Assembly (NCBI GenBank): GCA_041686485.1
Contig: JAWLDT010000007.1
Span: 1 to 61,976, forward strand
Length of the DNA stretch: 61,976 nt
Direction: 5' to 3'
Source of the DNA: PUPG01 sp041686485
GTDB taxonomy: Bacteria; Bacteroidota; Bacteroidia; Bacteroidales; UBA7960
A model generated the notes under the pieces. That model was not told the origin of the DNA and did no database searches. It saw only the letters and a list, made by a program, of their open reading frames with translations. Made by a program: the position numbers and the translations under genes. Of the stretch, positions 7,948 to 16,160 are shown one piece after another. Each line of letters begins with the position of its first letter. Position 1 is the first letter of the stretch.

Positions 7948-10008
7948 ATGGCTAAGAAGGATAACAAAGAAATAATATATACCGTCAAGGATCGCTGTAA
8001 GGTTTGCTATACCTGCGTGCGTGAATGTCCGGCCAAAGCCATTAAAATTATTGATGGCCAGGCGGAAATTATTCCAAGCCGCTGTATCGCCTGTGGCAAT
8101 TGTATACGTGTTTGCAGCCGTGATGCAAAAATGTTCGGGTTCTCTATCGATAAAGTGAAACAGTTGCTCTACAGCAGCCAGAAAGTAGCGGCGATCGTCG
8201 CACCGAGTATTTCAGGGGAGTTTACCGATATCCGCGATTACCGTCATTTCGTCGGGATGATCAAAGCACTTGGCTTCGACTATGTCAATGAGGTGGCTTT
8301 TGGTGCCGAGATTGTGGCTAATAAATATAAAGAACTGCTGCAGTCAAAGCCCGGCCGTCCGTTGATATCTACAAGTTGTCCGGCCATAGTAAGCTATGTC
8401 GAAAAACACCATCCCCAGATCATTGATTCGCTGGTGCCGGTGGTATCTCCTATGATCGCTACCGCGAAAGTGCTCAAAGAAAGACAGGGCGACGATCTGC
8501 GGATCGTATTTATCGGACCCTGCATAGCCAAAAAAGGTGAAGCAGAGGAAGAACAGTTTCAGGGTCTTATCGATGAGGTCATCTCTTTTGTTGAGCTCCG
8601 GCGTATGTTTGATGAAAAGTCGATTACCGAAGACAATGTTGTTCCTTCAGAGTTTGATCCCCCCCTGGCAGGAAAGGGTGCCATCTTTCCAATTAGCGGG
8701 GGTATGTTGCAAACAGTAGACCTGGAAGAGGATTATGTAAAAGGCGACATTATAGTGGCTGAAGGACGACATGATATTATTGAAGTGCTGCGCGAATTTG
8801 AGGAAGGTTACCTGGAAGCCAAGATGTTTGACCTGCTGTGTTGCAACGGTTGTATCAATGGCCCGGGCATGAGTCACAACGAACAGTTCTTTTTCAAACG
8901 GAAAAACATATCCAATTTTGCCAAACGACGTCATGACAAGATTGATGTAGAACAATGGCAAAACGACCTGATTACCTATTTGAAGCTCCCGATGGATCGA
9001 ACCTTTAGCGCAGATGATCAGCGCTTCCCGGATGAGCCGGGTGAGGATAAAATCCGGGAGGTCCTCAGCAGGTTTGGCAAGCATGACCCTGAGGATGAAT
9101 TAAATTGCGGTGCCTGTGGCTATGATACCTGTCGTGAACATGCTGTTGCGATCCTGCAGGGGCTGGCCGAATCGGAAATGTGCCTGCCTTATACCATCGA
9201 TAGGCTCCATGAATATATTAAGGAGCTGGATGTATCTAACAAAAAGCTGGCATCTACACAGGATGCGCTCAAACAGAGTGAAAAGCTTGCATCCATGGGG
9301 CAGCTGGCAGCCGGTATCGCTCATGAGGTCAATAACCCGCTGGGTGTGGTTATTATGTATAGCCATATACTTTTGGATGAACTGGACCCGTCTTCAAACA
9401 TGTACCGCGACCTTAAACTGATTGTAGATCAGGCCGACAGATGTAAAAAGATAGTTGGCGGCCTGCTGAACTTCGCCAGAAAAAGCAAGGTGACCATTAA
9501 CGAAGTGAACCTGAAGGATTTGGTTAATAATGGACTACATGGCATTGTGCTTCCGCAGAATGTGGAGCTGGATGTTGAAATCAATACAGATAAACCGGTG
9601 ATCGAAGGTGATAACGATCAACTGGTACAGGTGTTCTCCAATTTGTTCAAAAATGCGATCGATGCCATGCCGGAGGGCGGACAGCTTGGCATTATCGTGG
9701 ATGACGCAAGCAGTGAAGATGCCCTCGAGATAAAGGTCAGGGATACCGGCACAGGCATCTCTAAAGAGAATCAGGAGAAAATGTTTGAACCGTTCTTTAC
9801 GACCAAAGAAACAGGGCAGGGGACAGGTCTGGGCTTGCCCATAATTTATGGGATTATTAAAATGCATAAAGGCAATATCAAGGTTGATTCCAATGACGAC
9901 CCGGACCAGGGACCGACAGGTACCTGTTTCACCGTGAGATTGCCCCGAACATCTTCTGTCCGGGAAAAAAAAGAAACCCCAATTGAAGAAGATAAGCCAA
10001 TCGGATAG
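7948..10008 (+). CDS. [FeFe]-hydrogenase-like sensor histidine kinase
   Basis: 686 residues: two intact [4Fe-4S] ferredoxin motifs (CKVCYTCVRECP, CIACGNCIRVC), an H-cluster domain (about 70-350), a CGACGYDTC Fe-S domain (about 390-420), and a histidine kinase with phospho-accepting His459 (AHEVNNPL), an N box (NLFKNAIDAMP) and G boxes (DTGTGIS, GQGTGLGLP). The four H-cluster [4Fe-4S] cysteines are kept (Cys144, Cys192, Cys298, Cys302) and so is the L2 lysine, but the proton-transfer Cys of TSCCP is Ser143 (STSCP). That pattern fits slow sensory hydrogenases rather than catalytic ones; HydDB calls kinase-linked forms group C1 as I recall. It starts one base after the hydA stop and is followed by two receiver proteins, its likely phosphorelay partners. 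No membrane segments are seen. Confidence 0.93.
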   Translation: MAKKDNKEIIYTVKDRCKVCYTCVRECPAKAIKIIDGQAEIIPSRCIACGNCIRVCSRDAKMFGFSIDKVKQLLYSSQKVAAIVAPSISGEFTDIRDYRHFVGMIKALGFDYVNEVAFGAEIVANKYKELLQSKPGRPLISTSCPAIVSYVEKHHPQIIDSLVPVVSPMIATAKVLKERQGDDLRIVFIGPCIAKKGEAEEEQFQGLIDEVISFVELRRMFDEKSITEDNVVPSEFDPPLAGKGAIFPISGGMLQTVDLEEDYVKGDIIVAEGRHDIIEVLREFEEGYLEAKMFDLLCCNGCINGPGMSHNEQFFFKRKNISNFAKRRHDKIDVEQWQNDLITYLKLPMDRTFSADDQRFPDEPGEDKIREVLSRFGKHDPEDELNCGACGYDTCREHAVAILQGLAESEMCLPYTIDRLHEYIKELDVSNKKLASTQDALKQSEKLASMGQLAAGIAHEVNNPLGVVIMYSHILLDELDPSSNMYRDLKLIVDQADRCKKIVGGLLNFARKSKVTINEVNLKDLVNNGLHGIVLPQNVELDVEINTDKPVIEGDNDQLVQVFSNLFKNAIDAMPEGGQLGIIVDDASSEDALEIKVRDTGTGISKENQEKMFEPFFTTKETGQGTGLGLPIIYGIIKMHKGNIKVDSNDDPDQGPTGTCFTVRLPRTSSVREKKETPIEEDKPIG

Positions 10009-10031
10009 TTCATATATAAATACGCCAGGGT

Positions 10032-10430
10032 ATGCTACAAAAAGAAAAGAAGACCATTTTACTCGTTGATGACGATGTGGACTTTCTGTTTCAGTTGAAA
10101 GTGTCTGTTCAGGACATGGGATTTGATGTTATCACAGCTGACTCCGAGAAAGAGGCAGAGCAGATCATCGAAAGAACCCGTCCGGACCTTGCCATCCTCG
10201 ACCTGATGATGGAAAACCAGGATACTGGCTTTATCCTTTGCCACAAGATCAAACAAAAATACCCCGATGTTCCCATCATAATTGCCTCTGCGGTGACTGC
10301 CGAGACGGGTATGTTGTTTGATGTCACAACCGAGGAAGAGCGGGACTGGATCAAAGCAGACCTTTTTCTGGATAAGGGGATTCGAAAAGATCAACTGCAA
10401 AAAGAAATCAACAAATTACTAAAGCTTTAA
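10032..10430 (+). CDS. Stand-alone response regulator receiver
   Basis: 132 residues forming only a CheY-like receiver: the acidic pocket Asp13-Asp15 (LLVDDD), phospho-acceptor Asp57 (LAILDLMM) and a late conserved Lys (LDKG). No output domain follows. It lies between the hydrogenase-histidine kinase (23 bases upstream) and the receiver-kinase hybrid (4 bases downstream), so it is probably an intermediate or sink in their phosphorelay. Direct partnership is inferred from position. Confidence 0.9.
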   Translation: MLQKEKKTILLVDDDVDFLFQLKVSVQDMGFDVITADSEKEAEQIIERTRPDLAILDLMMENQDTGFILCHKIKQKYPDVPIIIASAVTAETGMLFDVTTEEERDWIKADLFLDKGIRKDQLQKEINKLLKL

Positions 10431-10434
10431 CCCC

Positions 10435-11559
10435 ATGGAAACACTCAATATCCTTGTTGTTGATGATGAACCCGGGATCTGTAGCGGGGTTAGCCGGATA
10501 CTGGAGAATTATACCATAAGCTATCCCTTTATGGAGGAAGATTTCGGTTTTCAGATAGAAACAGCCGAAACCGGTGAAGAAGCCCTTGAGATTTTGAAAA
10601 GCAGACCACAGGATATTGTATTGCTGGATAACAAATTGCCCGGTATCCAGGGTATTGATGTGCTTGAATATATCAACCAGCAAAATATGGATGTGGTGGT
10701 GGTCATGATCACTTCCTACGCTTCCCTGGAACTGGCAGTAAAAGCTACCCGGCAGGGAGCTTATGACTTTGTGCCCAAACCTTTTACCCCTAAAGAACTG
10801 CGGGCCTCGATCGATACCATCGCCAAGCAATTGTTCCTGCAGCGTATGACAGAAAAGCTGAACCAGGAAGGCCGCCATGTTCGTTTTCAGTTCCTTTCGG
10901 TGCTTTCTCACGAATTGAAGTCTCCGCTTAATGCCGTGGAGGGTTATCTCCAAATGCTTGATGAGAGAAAGTTTGGGGAAAAACTGGACGATTATGATGA
11001 TATTATTGACCGTTCTTTAAACCGTGTACAGGGTATGCGTTCCCTGATCATGGATATGCTTGATTTCACACGCATAGAGAGTGGCAAAAAACAACGTAAA
11101 CTGGAGAATGTGAACCTTTGTCAGGTTGTAAAACAATCTATAGAGGCTTTTCAGCCTTTGTCCATCCAAAAAGATGTGGATGTGTATCTGAACTGTAGCG
11201 TAGATATCCACCTGGAGGCAGACAAACAGGAGCTGGAGATCATTGTTAACAATTTAATATCCAATGCCATTAAATATAATAAAACAGGTGGTCGTGTGGA
11301 TATCGGCCTGCGCCGGGAAGGAGATAAAGTCATCCTGACGGTGCAGGACACGGGTATCGGCATGCAGGAAGAGGATACCAAAGATCTTTTTGAAGATTTT
11401 GTTCGCATAAAAAGCGAACACACCAAAAATATCAGTGGCAGTGGCCTGGGGTTATCCATCGTCAAAAAACTGCTCGATATGTATAATGCCTCGATATCTG
11501 TAGAGAGTGAGCCCGAGAAAGGAAGCTGTTTTACCGTTGAATTTAAGCAGGAAACATAG
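10435..11559 (+). CDS. Receiver-histidine kinase hybrid
   Basis: 374 residues: an N-terminal receiver (residues 1-130; Asp10-Asp11, phospho-acceptor Asp65, Lys115 in the VPKPF motif), then a HisKA domain with His159 (LSHELKSPLN) and a HATPase domain with N box (NLISNAIKYN) and G boxes (DTGIGM, GSGLGLSIV). The receiver-first order, without sensor domain or membrane segments, means that its input is probably phosphorylation by the upstream hydrogenase-linked kinase. It starts four bases after the lone receiver and precedes rex by 19 bases. The output is unclear: neither this protein nor the receiver has a DNA-binding domain. Confidence 0.9.
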   Translation: METLNILVVDDEPGICSGVSRILENYTISYPFMEEDFGFQIETAETGEEALEILKSRPQDIVLLDNKLPGIQGIDVLEYINQQNMDVVVVMITSYASLELAVKATRQGAYDFVPKPFTPKELRASIDTIAKQLFLQRMTEKLNQEGRHVRFQFLSVLSHELKSPLNAVEGYLQMLDERKFGEKLDDYDDIIDRSLNRVQGMRSLIMDMLDFTRIESGKKQRKLENVNLCQVVKQSIEAFQPLSIQKDVDVYLNCSVDIHLEADKQELEIIVNNLISNAIKYNKTGGRVDIGLRREGDKVILTVQDTGIGMQEEDTKDLFEDFVRIKSEHTKNISGSGLGLSIVKKLLDMYNASISVESEPEKGSCFTVEFKQET

Positions 11560-11578
11560 ATAATACAAGCCAACACCC

Positions 11579-12214
11579 ATGCCTAATAAGAATTATCAGG
11601 AAATACCGGGTAAAACCGTAGAACGGTTAAGCCAGTACCGGCGTATTTTATACGATAGCATCCATCAGGGAAAAATGAACATTTATTCCCACGAGCTGGC
11701 CAAAATGATGAACCTTACCTCTGTGCAAGTACGAAGGGATTTGATGTTGATCGGATATTCAGGCAGCCAGAGCAAAGGCTATGTTATTAAGGACCTGGTT
11801 GCACTTATCGGAAATATCATTGACAGCAAACAAGGACAAAAAATTATTGTCGTCGGGATGGGTAATCTCGGCAGGGCTATTACCAGCTATTTCTCCGGTA
11901 AGCGCGAAAAATTGTCCATTGTGGCTGCATTTGATAATGATCTGCAGAAAACCGATCGGGTTGTATCTGGTGTTCCTTGCTATCATATTAACAAACTGAA
12001 GGATTATATTCAGGAAGAAGGGGTCAGTATTGCGGTGTTGACCGTTGCTCCCGAAGCTACCCATGAGGTTGCAAAGCTGCTGCTTGATGCCGGTATTAAG
12101 GGTATCCTGAATTACACGTCTGTACCTATTAAAGTGCCGGAAGGGGTATTCCTCGAAGAATACGACATTGTTACCTCACTCGAAAAACTGGCTTTCATGG
12201 TTAAAGCAGAGTAA
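11579..12214 (+). CDS. rex: Redox-sensing transcriptional repressor Rex
   Basis: 211 residues, the usual Rex length. The N-terminal winged-helix domain (about 1-80, with TSVQVRRDL as recognition helix) is followed by a Rossmann NAD(H)-binding domain with VVGMGNLGRAI. Rex binds its operators when NADH/NAD+ is low and leaves them when NADH rises, which derepresses fermentative and hydrogenase genes. Here it lies inside the hydrogenase operon, and a good Rex-type dyad sits at the operon promoter (3749-3766), so negative autoregulation is likely. Confidence 0.94.
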   Translation: MPNKNYQEIPGKTVERLSQYRRILYDSIHQGKMNIYSHELAKMMNLTSVQVRRDLMLIGYSGSQSKGYVIKDLVALIGNIIDSKQGQKIIVVGMGNLGRAITSYFSGKREKLSIVAAFDNDLQKTDRVVSGVPCYHINKLKDYIQEEGVSIAVLTVAPEATHEVAKLLLDAGIKGILNYTSVPIKVPEGVFLEEYDIVTSLEKLAFMVKAE

Positions 12215-12263
12215 TCAGGTTCTGCAATGGCCTTCATCTAAAAATAATATTGAATATTCAATT

Positions 12264-13184
12264 ATGAATGTCTTTCATCATACAGCTGAGGCAGCCGGTA
12301 AGATAAAAAATGCGGTTGTGACCACCGGTTCATTTGATGGTGTTCATATCGGCCATAAGCTGATTATAAACCGTTTGAACGAAATTGCCGCTAATATCGG
12401 CGGTGAATCTGTGCTTATTACTTTTTATCCACACCCGCGTAAGGTACTTTATCCCGAACAGCGGGACCTTCAAATGATCAACTCCCAGGAGGAGAAAATC
12501 GAGCTTCTGGAAAAGGCAGGACTGGATAACCTGGTCATTATTCCGTTTTCCCTGGAGTTCTCCAAAACCACTTCCAGGGAGTTTGTCACCGACCTGCTGA
12601 TTGCACACCTCAATGCCCGCGTAATTGTGGTAGGGCATAACCACCATTTTGGTTATGCACGAAAAGGCGATTATTCCTATTTGCATCACCTTAGCCGGGA
12701 TATTGGGTTTGATGTGGAAGAGATACCACTGCAGATGATCGAAAATGAAACGGTTAGTTCTACAAAAATTCGTAAGGCTCTCGAAGAAGGACAGATCCAG
12801 CGAGCCAATGCCTACCTGGATCATCAGTATATTATTAAAGGTGCATTGTATAACGGTCAGGTATTATCCTGCCTTTCACAGAAACCAACCATCGGTGTCG
12901 AAATATGTGCACAGGAAAAACTTATCCCGCCACCAGGGATCTATGCCTGCAACCTGCTGGTCGATCAGCAATGGATGAAAGCCATGACGCTTATTTCTTC
13001 TGAAGGAAGTGGTCATTGCAGGGTGGAATGTTTCCTGTTGTACGATCAATTGTCTCCGGTGGGTAAAAAGGCTACCCTCTATTTCTATAAGGGAGTTTGG
13101 TATGGCGAACCGCATGGTAACGGTGAAATGAAAGATGCAGTCGTGGAAGACGCCAAAGAAATGGTTGAAGAGTTGATCTATTAA
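12264..13184 (+). CDS. ribF: Bifunctional riboflavin kinase/FAD synthetase
   Basis: 306 residues starting at the ATG at 12264; a longer in-frame version reaches back into rex and is unlikely. The N-terminal nucleotidyltransferase domain has the FDGVHIGH motif and a later STKIRKAL segment; the C-terminal riboflavin kinase domain follows from about residue 180. It makes FMN and FAD from riboflavin and ATP. It lies 49 bases after rex and can be co-transcribed with the hydrogenase operon, whose HydB needs FMN. Confidence 0.92.
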   Translation: MNVFHHTAEAAGKIKNAVVTTGSFDGVHIGHKLIINRLNEIAANIGGESVLITFYPHPRKVLYPEQRDLQMINSQEEKIELLEKAGLDNLVIIPFSLEFSKTTSREFVTDLLIAHLNARVIVVGHNHHFGYARKGDYSYLHHLSRDIGFDVEEIPLQMIENETVSSTKIRKALEEGQIQRANAYLDHQYIIKGALYNGQVLSCLSQKPTIGVEICAQEKLIPPPGIYACNLLVDQQWMKAMTLISSEGSGHCRVECFLLYDQLSPVGKKATLYFYKGVWYGEPHGNGEMKDAVVEDAKEMVEELIY

Positions 13185-13204
13185 CGGGATTTTAAAGTAG
13201 TTAC

Positions 13205-14014
13205 ATGTCAAAAATTCACCCCATGACCGTCACATTCCTTGGAACAGGTACCTCTACCGGTATTCCTGTTGTGGCATGTGATTGCAAGGTCTGCCAAAGT
13301 GAGGATCAACGTGATCATCGCCTGCGGACCTCTGCGATGATTGATATTGCAGATCACCATTTTGTTATTGACTGTGGTCCCGATTTTCGTTACCAGATGA
13401 TCCGTGAAGGTGTCGACGATATATCAGCCATCCTGTTTACACACGGTCACCGCGATCATATCGCCGGACTGGATGACGTGCGGGCATTTAACTATGTGTT
13501 GAATAAAACAGTGGATATTTATGCCAGCGAGAAGGTGATCGAATCTATCAATAAGGAATTTCCATATATATTTAGAGAAAAACGTTTTTTTGGCGCGCCA
13601 CAGATTCATTTTCATGTTATCCATAATGAACCCTTTGCAATCAATGGCGTACAATTCATACCTGTTGAAGTGTTTCACCATAAAATGCAGGTATTTGGTT
13701 TCAGGGTCGGTGATTTCTCCTATATTACCGATGCCAGTCATATTCCTCCCGAAGAAAAGGAAAAACTTTTCGGTTCACGTGTTCTGGTGATAAATGCCTT
13801 GCGCAAATCCCCGCATATATCTCATTTTTCCCTTGAAGAAGCCCTGCTTGAGATTGACCAGCTGCAACCGGAAAAAGCATATATTACCCATATCAGCCAT
13901 TTCATGGGTCTCCACGACACAATCGAACACCAACTCCCCGATAACGTATTCCTCGCTTATGATGGTTTGAAAGTATCCGTTCCCGCCAAAGTAAATATGG
14001 ATCAGGGTCTGTAG
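13205..14014 (+). CDS. Metallo-beta-lactamase-fold hydrolase (PhnP-like)
   Basis: 269 residues with a metallo-beta-lactamase fold: the HxHxDH metal motif (THGHRDH, about residues 79-85), a further DCGPD motif, and a C-terminal HISHFMGLH segment. An N-terminal CDCKVC segment resembles the structural zinc-binding cysteines of PhnP-type cyclic phosphodiesterases. The substrate cannot be deduced. It follows ribF by 20 bases and may be the last gene of the operon. A second ATG six codons in (13223) is an alternative start. Confidence 0.85.
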   Translation: MSKIHPMTVTFLGTGTSTGIPVVACDCKVCQSEDQRDHRLRTSAMIDIADHHFVIDCGPDFRYQMIREGVDDISAILFTHGHRDHIAGLDDVRAFNYVLNKTVDIYASEKVIESINKEFPYIFREKRFFGAPQIHFHVIHNEPFAINGVQFIPVEVFHHKMQVFGFRVGDFSYITDASHIPPEEKEKLFGSRVLVINALRKSPHISHFSLEEALLEIDQLQPEKAYITHISHFMGLHDTIEHQLPDNVFLAYDGLKVSVPAKVNMDQGL

Positions 14015-14097
14015 ATTTTCCTGATCAGGTAATCTCAACATTTCATTAGCAAATACTTTTTTGGGATGGTTCGTTATCCATTCCTTTAAAGTTTCAC

Positions 14098-14105
14098 TAT
14101 ATTTG
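14098..14105 (+). promoter_or_regulatory. -7 element of hydG
   Basis: TATATTTG is a perfect TAnnTTTG match 27 bases upstream of the hydG ATG, so hydG can be transcribed separately from the operon before it. A single Rex-like half site (TTGTGAA) follows at 14108-14114, but the second half is missing. Confidence 0.55.
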
Positions 14106-14131
14106 TATTGTGAATCGTAATTACTAAATTC

Positions 14132-15559
14132 ATGATATATACACCTGAATCATATCGTATTGAAGATAAACGCATGCAGCCTTTCATTGATGCGGATGAG
14201 ATATGGGATTATCTCCATCAGGGAAAAGAAGACAAGCAGCGTGTGCGTGAGGTTATCCAGGCTTCTCTGGATAAAAAACGTCTTTCTCTTGAGGAAACGG
14301 CCGTGCTTCTGAATGCCAGTGACCCGGAACTCATCGAAGAGATCAAGGAAGGTGCCCGCGCCCTGAAAGAAAAGGTCTATGGTGAGCGCATTGTGTTATT
14401 TGCCCCGTTGTATGTTGGGGACCTCTGTACAAACAATTGTCAATATTGCGGTTTTCGCTCATCAAACACCGAAGCCAAGCGTGTCACCCTAAGCCGCGAT
14501 GAACTGGCCGAAGAAACCAAAGCACTGATTGATCAGGGACACAAACGTTTAATCCTTGTTTATGGGGAACATCCCAAATATTCGGCTGAATTTATTGCTG
14601 AGACTGTTGACACCGTGTATAGCGTAAAACACGAAAACGGGGAGATCAGGCGTGTGAATATCAACGCTGCTCCTTATGACATCCCGGGTTTTCGTACTAT
14701 TAAAGATGCCGGTATTGGTACGTTTCAGATCTTTCAGGAGACCTATCACCGGCCTACCTATAAGCAGGTTCACCTGGGCGGGCTAAAGCGCAATTACGAC
14801 TGGCGGTTAACCGCTTTGGACCGGGCGCAGGAGGCCGGCATCGATGATGTGGGTATCGGGGCATTGTTTGGTTTATACGACTGGCGTTTCGAGGTAATGG
14901 CTTTGGTTCGGCATGTAAACCATTTTGAAGCGGTTTATAATGTCGGTCCGCACACCATTTCCTTTCCCCGTATTCAGAATGCCATGTCCCTGGATATTCA
15001 CAAAGATTATCTTGTTTCTGATGAAGATTTTGTCAGACTGGTGTCTATTCTTCGTCTGGCTGTGCCCTACACGGGTATGATCCTTACGGCAAGAGAACCT
15101 GCGCACATACGCGACCAGATTATGCGTTTCGGGGTTTCGCAGATCGATGGTGGCACGAACCTGGAACTTGGCGGTTACTCAAAAGGCCAGCAGGAAGAGC
15201 AGGACCTCAGCAAAGGACAATTCCAGATCAATGACAACAGGCCCCTGTCAGCCATCATGGATGAACTGATACATAAAGGCTATATACCTTCTTTCTGTAC
15301 AGCTTGTTACCGGCTTGGCCGCACCGGAGAACATTTTATGGAGTTTTCCGTACCGGGCTTTATTAAACGGTACTGTACACCCAATGCCTTGCTGACCATG
15401 GCGGAGTATCTCGAAGATTATGCTTCTGAGGATACCAAACAATCCGGCTACAAATTGATCGATAATAAGATTGAAGAACTGGGTCAGACCCAGAAGGTTG
15501 ATCAATTAAAAACTAAAATTGACCAAATCAAAGAAGGACATCGGGATCTTTATTTCTAA
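14132..15559 (+). CDS. hydG: [FeFe]-hydrogenase H-cluster radical SAM maturase HydG
   Basis: 475 residues, the typical HydG length. The radical SAM cluster motif is Cys99-x3-Cys103-x2-Cys106 (CTNNCQYC). The C-terminal auxiliary cluster motif is present: CTAC, then a third Cys in KRYC about 22 residues later. This distinguishes HydG from ThiH. HydG cleaves tyrosine and delivers the CO and CN ligands of the H-cluster. It has its own -7 element and heads a set with two TM1266-like genes. The other maturases, hydE and hydF, are not in this window and must be elsewhere. Confidence 0.94.
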   Translation: MIYTPESYRIEDKRMQPFIDADEIWDYLHQGKEDKQRVREVIQASLDKKRLSLEETAVLLNASDPELIEEIKEGARALKEKVYGERIVLFAPLYVGDLCTNNCQYCGFRSSNTEAKRVTLSRDELAEETKALIDQGHKRLILVYGEHPKYSAEFIAETVDTVYSVKHENGEIRRVNINAAPYDIPGFRTIKDAGIGTFQIFQETYHRPTYKQVHLGGLKRNYDWRLTALDRAQEAGIDDVGIGALFGLYDWRFEVMALVRHVNHFEAVYNVGPHTISFPRIQNAMSLDIHKDYLVSDEDFVRLVSILRLAVPYTGMILTAREPAHIRDQIMRFGVSQIDGGTNLELGGYSKGQQEEQDLSKGQFQINDNRPLSAIMDELIHKGYIPSFCTACYRLGRTGEHFMEFSVPGFIKRYCTPNALLTMAEYLEDYASEDTKQSGYKLIDNKIEELGQTQKVDQLKTKIDQIKEGHRDLYF

Positions 15560-15571
15560 ACAGTAAACCTT

Positions 15572-15838
15572 ATGCAAGAAACCATGATTTTAGGCCTCCT
15601 GGTCTTTGACCGTATCAAAGAGGCCGGTCGTACCCAGCAGGTATTGACCAAACATGCCGATGTGATCCGCACGCGGCTGGGCTTTCATGAGCTTTCAGAC
15701 AATGTCTGCAGTCGTGTAGGCACTATCGTGTTGGTACTTCAGGGTCAGCCTGAGAGCTGGAAAGCCCTGGAAGAAGACCTCGGCCAAATCGGTGGCGTAG
15801 AAATCAAAAAGATGAAGTTTGATTATTTATTTAAGTAA
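15572..15838 (+). CDS. TM1266-like iron-only hydrogenase system regulator, copy 1
   Basis: 88 residues with an ACT/ferredoxin-like beta-alpha-beta pattern and no DNA-binding domain. It matches the small TM1266-type family found beside [FeFe]-hydrogenase maturation genes and named a putative hydrogenase system regulator. It is 12 bases after hydG and is followed 11 bases later by a diverged paralogue. The shared LTKxxxxxRTRLG core is at residues 26-38. The family's molecular role is not established. Confidence 0.85.
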   Translation: MQETMILGLLVFDRIKEAGRTQQVLTKHADVIRTRLGFHELSDNVCSRVGTIVLVLQGQPESWKALEEDLGQIGGVEIKKMKFDYLFK

Positions 15839-15849
15839 ATTTATTTAAG

Positions 15850-16101
15850 ATGCAACAAACTAGGATATTAGGGATTCTTGTTGAGACCAAAAGTGAGGCC
15901 GCACTCCGGGTTCAGGATGTGCTTACCAAATATGGATGTTCCGTCAGAACCCGGCTGGGGATCCATTTGCCTGACAAGCCTGGTTGCAAAAAATGTGGCT
16001 TGATTTTGCTTGAGCTGTTCGGAAACGAGGATGAATGTCTGCGCCTGGAAAATGAACTTTATGCCCTCGAAGGCGTTAGCGTAGAAAAGATGGATTTTTA
16101 A
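15850..16101 (+). CDS. TM1266-like iron-only hydrogenase system regulator, copy 2
   Basis: 83 residues, a paralogue of the preceding gene with the same layout and the same LTKxxxxxRTRLG core. It differs by a cysteine pair in GCKKCG near the middle, absent from copy 1, which might bind a metal or be redox active. Tandem position suggests duplication followed by specialisation, perhaps as a heterodimer; that is inference. Confidence 0.85.
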   Translation: MQQTRILGILVETKSEAALRVQDVLTKYGCSVRTRLGIHLPDKPGCKKCGLILLELFGNEDECLRLENELYALEGVSVEKMDF

Positions 16102-16160
16102 TCCCCCGGGTGTTTTGTATATTGACTTTTTAGTATTCTATAAATTATTTTGTCCCTGCT

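Noticed and set aside
14132..16101. A complete maturation set (hydE, hydF, hydG)
   Set aside because: Only hydG has the right motifs; no GTPase (HydF) or second radical SAM maturase (HydE) is present in the window.
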